Assembly: GCF_016652235.1 (NCBI RefSeq)
Contig: NZ_JAEPKU010000010.1
Location: forward strand, 1-59,600
DNA length: 59,600 nt
Reading direction: 5' to 3'
Source: Dysgonomonas sp. Marseille-P4677
GTDB taxonomy: Bacteria; Bacteroidota; Bacteroidia; Bacteroidales; Dysgonomonadaceae
This document shows, piece by piece, positions 54,970 to 59,600 of this stretch. Numbering within the stretch: the first letter of the stretch is position 1; each line of letters starts with the position of its first letter. The position numbers and the translations under genes are program-made. The notes beneath the pieces were generated by a model that worked only from the letters and a program-made list of their open reading frames with translations, made no database searches and had not been told where the DNA came from.

Positions 54970-56974
54970 ATGAAACAAAGAACCTTTAAACAACGACAAA
55001 GATGGGCTACATTCTGGTTTATCTTATTATTAGTAGTTTCAAACTTTACACTGCCGTCGAGGGCACAAGTAACCATAGGATCGAACGAGCGGCCTGTCAG
55101 TGGTGCTATTCTTCAATTAAAAGAGAAAGAAAACGTACTGAATGACACTCTGAATTCATACAAAGGGTTCGGGTTGCCAAGAGTGACTCTATCTGACAAA
55201 TATCAACTTTATCCAATGTTTCTTAACAACCCAGAAGATCCTACCTCCGGATCAAATGGCCAATACTCTGTAAACAAAGAAACTCTGGATAAGACTCACA
55301 CAGGATTGCTAGTATACAATCTTATAGAAAATGAAGAAAAAGAGCTATGTATTGGATTAAATCAGTGGAATGGAAAAGAATGGAATTGTTTTCAAACAAA
55401 GATGGGAAATGCAATAGCAGACATAAAAGACTGTAATACCTTAAAATTCAAGGGTCAATACCAAAATGATGTTGCATTGAATAGTTCGAATTATTTAACA
55501 ATAGATTTAACTGTAACTAAGGCCGGGGCCTATACTATAACTGCTATATCGGATCCAGAGAATGGATACTATTTTACACTGACCGGTGTATTCTTAACCA
55601 CAGGTGATTATACAATTACTGTACCTGGAGCTGGTACACCAATCAATCATACAGAAGGTACACCCGGAGATTTAATGAAAATAACATTTAACGGAAAAGT
55701 ATTGGATAGCTGTGACCCTCTATATGTTCAGGTAGAGGATTCTTCCAAAAAACCACTTTTTGTCATGAATTGTGCTCTGACAAAAGTTAGAGGTGTATAT
55801 AAAATAGACACTCCTCTAGATCCTGCTACCAACTATATAGAGATGACCCTTAATGTGGATCTAGCAGGTATAGGTGCAACATATATTATAGAAACTAATA
55901 CTGTGGACGGAATCTATTTCAAAGGGCAAGGTCTATTATCAAGTACTACCCAAAATATAAAACTAATAGGATACGGTACACCGAACAGTTTGAATGATAA
56001 GAAATTTACGATTACCTCAAATAGTAAAAAAACAACGGCAACCTGTGAAGCCACAGTAATTATGGTTATTCCAAAAAAAAGAATGTTGGTATTAGGAACT
56101 GCAGCTACATACGGTTGGGTTCCGGGAACATCCGGGGTAGGATCATATGAAGTTTTAATGTCTGACAACAACTTTGGTACGAAAGAAAGAAACAAGCTAC
56201 CTCAAAACTGAGGGTTATGAGATCATATATCCAGGTATAAATGGGTCCCCAACAACAACGCAGGTATCGTCAATAAAAAATTATTTATTAACAGAGAAAG
56301 TAGATATTTGCTATATTGGTCAGGATATTTATGCAGGAGGTACGTCCGCCAGCGATAAAGAGTTCCGATCCATCTTAGCAGAATATCTGAATAAAAAAGG
56401 AGTGCTTATTTTATTTTGGGAAGCTAATCCTTATTCAAATGGTGGAGCTCAAACCTTTTTTCAGGAATTCTTTGCCAATCCTAACATAAAACAAGAACGT
56501 GTTAACGCTAGAGGTGGTGGTCTATACAAGTTATCGGGAATAAATGACGAAATTACAAATGGCCCATTCGGTGATGCCAGAGGTAAGTACTGGGGAGAAG
56601 ATGCCTCATGGGCTATGTCTATAGGAAATTTGCCATCGGGCGAAATTGATGTATATTCTTGGGGAGATGACTATACTGATAATGGAGATACAGCGACACA
56701 CTCTTATGTAACCGGATTTAAACACAGAACGCTCAACTTAATATTCTTTGGTGATGGAGGATTCCCTTCTTCTACATATACTGCAAATGGAAATAGCTCC
56801 AACTCAGCAACAATATGCCCCTTCTACTGGGAGGCTGGAACAATGAAACCTATTCCAAAACCCAATTATGGTTATGGTTCGGCAGGACAAAATGTATATA
56901 ACTCTATTGTATGGTGTAATGTTATGGCATGGGCTATTAAACAAGCACAGTTTAATGGTATAAATACACCCTAA
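54970..56974 (+). pseudogene. Secreted protein of unknown function, frameshifted at a GAAA repeat
   Basis: The first frame (54970-56211) has a signal peptide (LLLVVSNFTLPSRAQ), a head GAILQLKEKENVL common in Bacteroidetes surface proteins, and beta-rich repeats of about 110 residues. It enters a Rossmann-like segment MVIPKKRMLVLGTAATYGW and then stops. The second frame (from about 56185) carries on in register: TSYLKTEGYEIIYPG, VDICYIGQDIYAGG, GVLILFWEANPYSNGG. Three GAAA units sit at 56181-56192; with two units the frame is continuous and the protein would have about 666 residues. Function unknown; the C-terminal part looks like an alpha/beta domain. It is alone between convergent SusD and the end of PUL 2. 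Confidence 0.8.
56181..56192 (+). repeat. (GAAA)3 tetranucleotide repeat at the frameshift
   Basis: Three tandem GAAA units inside the 54970 gene. Deleting one unit gives GGT ACG AAA GAA ACA AGC TAC and joins the two frames without a stop. It is a candidate slipped-strand mutation site, and so a possible phase-variation switch. Confidence 0.85.
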
Positions 56975-57007
56975 CTAAATCCGTACCATCTTTATATATA
57001 AAAAAAA

Positions 57008-57039
57008 TCCCGACTTAGATTTAAATATCTAAGTCGGGA
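57008..57039. terminator. Strong intrinsic terminator between convergent genes
   Basis: Perfect 13-bp stem (57008-57020 with 57027-57039, 6-nt loop), followed on the minus strand by seven T. It serves the minus-strand SusD (stop at 57076) and probably also the plus-strand gene ending at 56974. Confidence 0.92.
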
Positions 57040-57075
57040 AATAAAAACTTACCTTAAAATACCTATAACACCTAT

Positions 57076-58770
57076 TTAATATCCGGGATTCTGAATCAAC
57101 AGATTACTACTTGACATTGCCTTAGCAGGCACCGGATATCGATTAAAGTTTTCGTTCTTCGATGCTTTATGATCCCACCAATCTTCGTTAACAAAAGCAC
57201 CCCAACGTATAAGATCAGTACGACGACGTTGCTCTCCTAAAAATTCGATAAGCCATTCGTCGAGCATACGATATTTATCAAGATTTTCCGCTGTTACCGG
57301 ATTCGGGTCAATCTGATTTTCAAAATTACGCTTACGTACAGTATTTATAAGAGCTGCAGCATCACTGTTATAACCGGCTCTCATTTTACATTCAGCCAAC
57401 ATATAGTATACTTCAGCCAAACGGTAAACTGGTAAATCGGGATTATATCGTAAATTCCGTTCTGCCATATTAGGTAATGGATATTTTACAAATCTCACGC
57501 CTGAATTCTCCTCACCATCAGCAATAGTTGAAGGCAATTCGGCCACAGAGGCATATTTTTTACCGACTCCTACCTCTGTAAATCGAGCTACTTGATCCAC
57601 AAATGAAATTATTTGCCCATTATACTCCTGTGTGCCTTTACACTCACCTCCGGTTTTAGGATTTACTTGTTTCCCAAAACAGAACATTCCTTCATATTTT
57701 TCATTACCCAGATACAAATATGGTTTCTTTCTTAGATCTTTATCATCAAACTTCGAAAAAGGTTTACCTAGTTTAAAATTTGTATATAATTCACCTGTAG
57801 GCTTAAGGGATGGTTGCATATGAAAACCATTATTAGCACCTCCATCCAAATCGAAATACTTAGAAGCATTGTAATGATAACCATCAGTCCAAATAAAACC
57901 ATATACAGTTAATTTTTGATTCTGACATGGAATATTCCATATAACTTCCGGTGAACGATCGTTTGTGAAACAATGAGGTCCATACCAGTTATCATCTAGC
58001 TTGTAAGCTCCATATACACCATCGATTATATCCTGACATATTTTTTCACATTCGGAAAACATTTTCTTTTTTGTATAAGACTCTGCATTAAAATACAATT
58101 GGGCTAGCATCATCGCAGCTGCAGCCTGGTTGATCATACCTTCTTCGGATTTTCCTAATTCTGTCTTTTTAGGTAATTGAGGTATAGCTTCCTTCAATAA
58201 TGCTTCTATGTGCCCAAATGTTTCTACATCGGTACTACGGGGCTGATCCTCTCCTCCTGTCTCTGTATATATAGGCATGCCACCAAAATAATCTAACCCT
58301 CGCATATAAAAATATGCGATCAGAGTCTGTAATTGCATCTGATGAGCTTCTTTTGTTCCTTTAGCAAAGCCTAAAGCATCATAATCTACATATTTATCCA
58401 GATCTTGTTTTGCTTCAAGTGACAAAGCAACTCCCATTGAAGCACCATACCAACAGTTCCATAATTGATTTTCGCTTGGAGTCCATTCGTGATGATGCAT
58501 ACGTTGATATTCTCCTCCATTATACCAGTGAGGTCCTTTGGTAGAGAGACAGAAAGCATCGGATGATAATTCTTGCATTTGCCATATAGAAGACTGATCT
58601 CCCAGATACCATCGAGTGTGAGTAAATGGACGATCTAATCTTTGTAAGACACTTTGTTGCGATTGATAAAATTTCTCAGGAGTAATTGATGAATAATATA
58701 CTTCATCGAGACTACATCCGGCAAAGGATATCAATAATCCAAGTAATAATATTATATATTTATTTTTCAT
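57076..58770 (-). CDS. SusD/RagB-family outer-membrane lipoprotein, third PUL
   Basis: 564 residues from MKNKYIILLLGLL at 58770 (ATG at 58776 two codons earlier is possible); the open frame to 58857 overlaps the SusC gene and adds an implausible N-terminus. Lipobox LISFAGCSLDEVYYSS. SusD features: QLQTLIAYFYMRGLDYFGG in the N-terminal helices, RLAEVYYMLAECKMRAGYN and the C-terminal WLIEFLGEQRRRTDLIRWG. It follows SusC by about 19 bp, the canonical order, and the terminator 37 bp beyond its stop closes the operon, so no enzyme genes lie downstream. Ligand unknown. Confidence 0.94.
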   Translation of the reverse strand: MKNKYIILLLGLLISFAGCSLDEVYYSSITPEKFYQSQQSVLQRLDRPFTHTRWYLGDQSSIWQMQELSSDAFCLSTKGPHWYNGGEYQRMHHHEWTPSENQLWNCWYGASMGVALSLEAKQDLDKYVDYDALGFAKGTKEAHQMQLQTLIAYFYMRGLDYFGGMPIYTETGGEDQPRSTDVETFGHIEALLKEAIPQLPKKTELGKSEEGMINQAAAAMMLAQLYFNAESYTKKKMFSECEKICQDIIDGVYGAYKLDDNWYGPHCFTNDRSPEVIWNIPCQNQKLTVYGFIWTDGYHYNASKYFDLDGGANNGFHMQPSLKPTGELYTNFKLGKPFSKFDDKDLRKKPYLYLGNEKYEGMFCFGKQVNPKTGGECKGTQEYNGQIISFVDQVARFTEVGVGKKYASVAELPSTIADGEENSGVRFVKYPLPNMAERNLRYNPDLPVYRLAEVYYMLAECKMRAGYNSDAAALINTVRKRNFENQIDPNPVTAENLDKYRMLDEWLIEFLGEQRRRTDLIRWGAFVNEDWWDHKASKNENFNRYPVPAKAMSSSNLLIQNPGY

Positions 58771-58789
58771 ATTCATGAATATTAATGTT

Positions 58790-59600
58790 TTAGAAAGACA
58801 ACTGCACACCAAGAGTATAACGTCTTGTCTGAGGATAGATACTATTAAACATCTCAAAACCGGGCTCTAGTCCTGTGATATCAACTTCCGGATTTAATCC
58901 GCTATACTTAGTAAATGTCGCAACATCACGAACAGTAAGATAGAATCTAGCATTGTCTAAATATTTTGTATACTTTTTCAGATTAAGGTTATAACCTAAA
59001 TTAATTGCATCTATTTTAAGGAATGTACCATCCTTAAGCCAATAATCGCACAATTCTTTTTCACCCTTAATATGTTCATATTTATGATAAGCATCTTTCA
59101 ACACATTTATTTCCTCCACATTAGATAGTCCATAATACATATCAATGGTATTGAAGACATCAAAGTCTATCCAACTACGTAGATATATCGATAGATCCCA
59201 TTGACGATAAGTAAAAGTATGATCCCACGATATCATAAGTTTTGGCATAGAATTACCTACATAAGCCTTATCTTCTATTTTTTTCTGGCTTGCAGGTATC
59301 ACATTATTATTTTTATCATACAATAGCCAATTACCATTATCGTCAAATCCGGCAAACCGCCAAATAAAAAACTTACCTATAGTAGAACCGGCCTGTAACC
59401 TGATTGCATCTCCCGGGCTACCCGGGCCAGGCATACCTTTACGATCCTGATAAGTATTATTTCCCCATAAAGACAATATTTTAGAACTATTATTTGAAAA
59501 ACGCATAGTAGTGGAATAATTAAAGTCTTTTCCTCTCACAATATCTCCTCCTATTTCGAATTCCCATCCTTTATTTTCCAAATCACCTGCATTTACAATC
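58790..59600 (-). CDS. SusC/RagA TonB-dependent transporter, C-terminal part
   Basis: Partial: the frame is open to the window edge and only the last 270 or so residues are present, so the start lies beyond 59600. The apparent start at 59581 is a TTG codon inside the frame. Barrel signatures: NAGDLENKGWEFEIGGDIVR, RFAGFDDNGNWLLYDKNNN and the terminal YTLGVQLSF. It is the partner of the SusD that follows. Domains for substrate choice or STN are outside the window. Confidence 0.95.
   Translation of the reverse strand, partial: IVNAGDLENKGWEFEIGGDIVRGKDFNYSTTMRFSNNSSKILSLWGNNTYQDRKGMPGPGSPGDAIRLQAGSTIGKFFIWRFAGFDDNGNWLLYDKNNNVIPASQKKIEDKAYVGNSMPKLMISWDHTFTYRQWDLSIYLRSWIDFDVFNTIDMYYGLSNVEEINVLKDAYHKYEHIKGEKELCDYWLKDGTFLKIDAINLGYNLNLKKYTKYLDNARFYLTVRDVATFTKYSGLNPEVDITGLEPGFEMFNSIYPQTRRYTLGVQLSF

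Noticed and set aside
1-59600. CRISPR arrays, rRNA genes, insertion sequences
   Set aside because: No regularly spaced repeats, rRNA-like sequence or transposase was found on reading the window; the only mobile-element gene is the integrase.

Overview
The window is AT-rich chromosomal DNA of a gut-type Bacteroidota, most likely Bacteroidales. The evidence is SusC/SusD pairs, an ECF-sigma/FecR pair, TAnnTTTG-type promoter boxes, lipoproteins with acidic residues after the lipid cysteine, and many GH92 genes. A Dysgonomonas-like genus is my guess only. Nearly all of the window is polysaccharide-utilisation loci (PULs).

Region by region. (1) 1-2322 is the right end of an integrated element: an unknown gene, a tyrosine recombinase, and a displaced 3' end of a CAT-anticodon tRNA that marks the attachment site. 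(2) 2414-11145 (minus) is a catabolic cluster: retaining-type GH97, glycerate kinase, GntP permease, HEAT-DUF1080 protein and a Tat-exported Gfo/Idh oxidoreductase. (3) 11396-22364 (minus) is PUL 1: sigma factor, FecR, SusC with STN domain, SusD, three consecutive EEP-fold proteins (the middle one apparently a catalytically dead lipoprotein) and a surface lipoprotein. (4) 22711-54225 (plus) is PUL 2, a mannoside locus: DUF6377-type regulator, SGNH hydrolase, GH38-like protein, three GH92, two SusD and two SusC, DUF5004-like and DUF4961-like lipoproteins, a GH2 broken by an in-frame TGA, GH130 and GH78. (5) 54970-56974 (plus) is a secreted protein of unknown function, frameshifted at a (GAAA)3 repeat. 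(6) 57076-59600 (minus) is a SusD and the C-terminal part of a SusC from a third PUL that runs off the window.

How they work together (inference). PUL 1 and PUL 2 have regulators head to head across a 346-bp gap. PUL 2 carries only exo-type enzymes, all predicted to be periplasmic, so it should import ready-made manno-oligosaccharides (for example N-glycans or fungal mannan fragments) and trim them inside. PUL 1 has phosphodiesterase-fold enzymes and lies upstream of a cluster with glycerate uptake and phosphorylation plus a 3-keto-glycoside pathway. Together these suggest a phosphate- or glycerate-decorated glycoside. The most notable points are the degenerate EEP lipoprotein, the GH38-like protein with altered metal and nucleophile motifs, the GH2 nonsense codon, and the GAAA slippage site.
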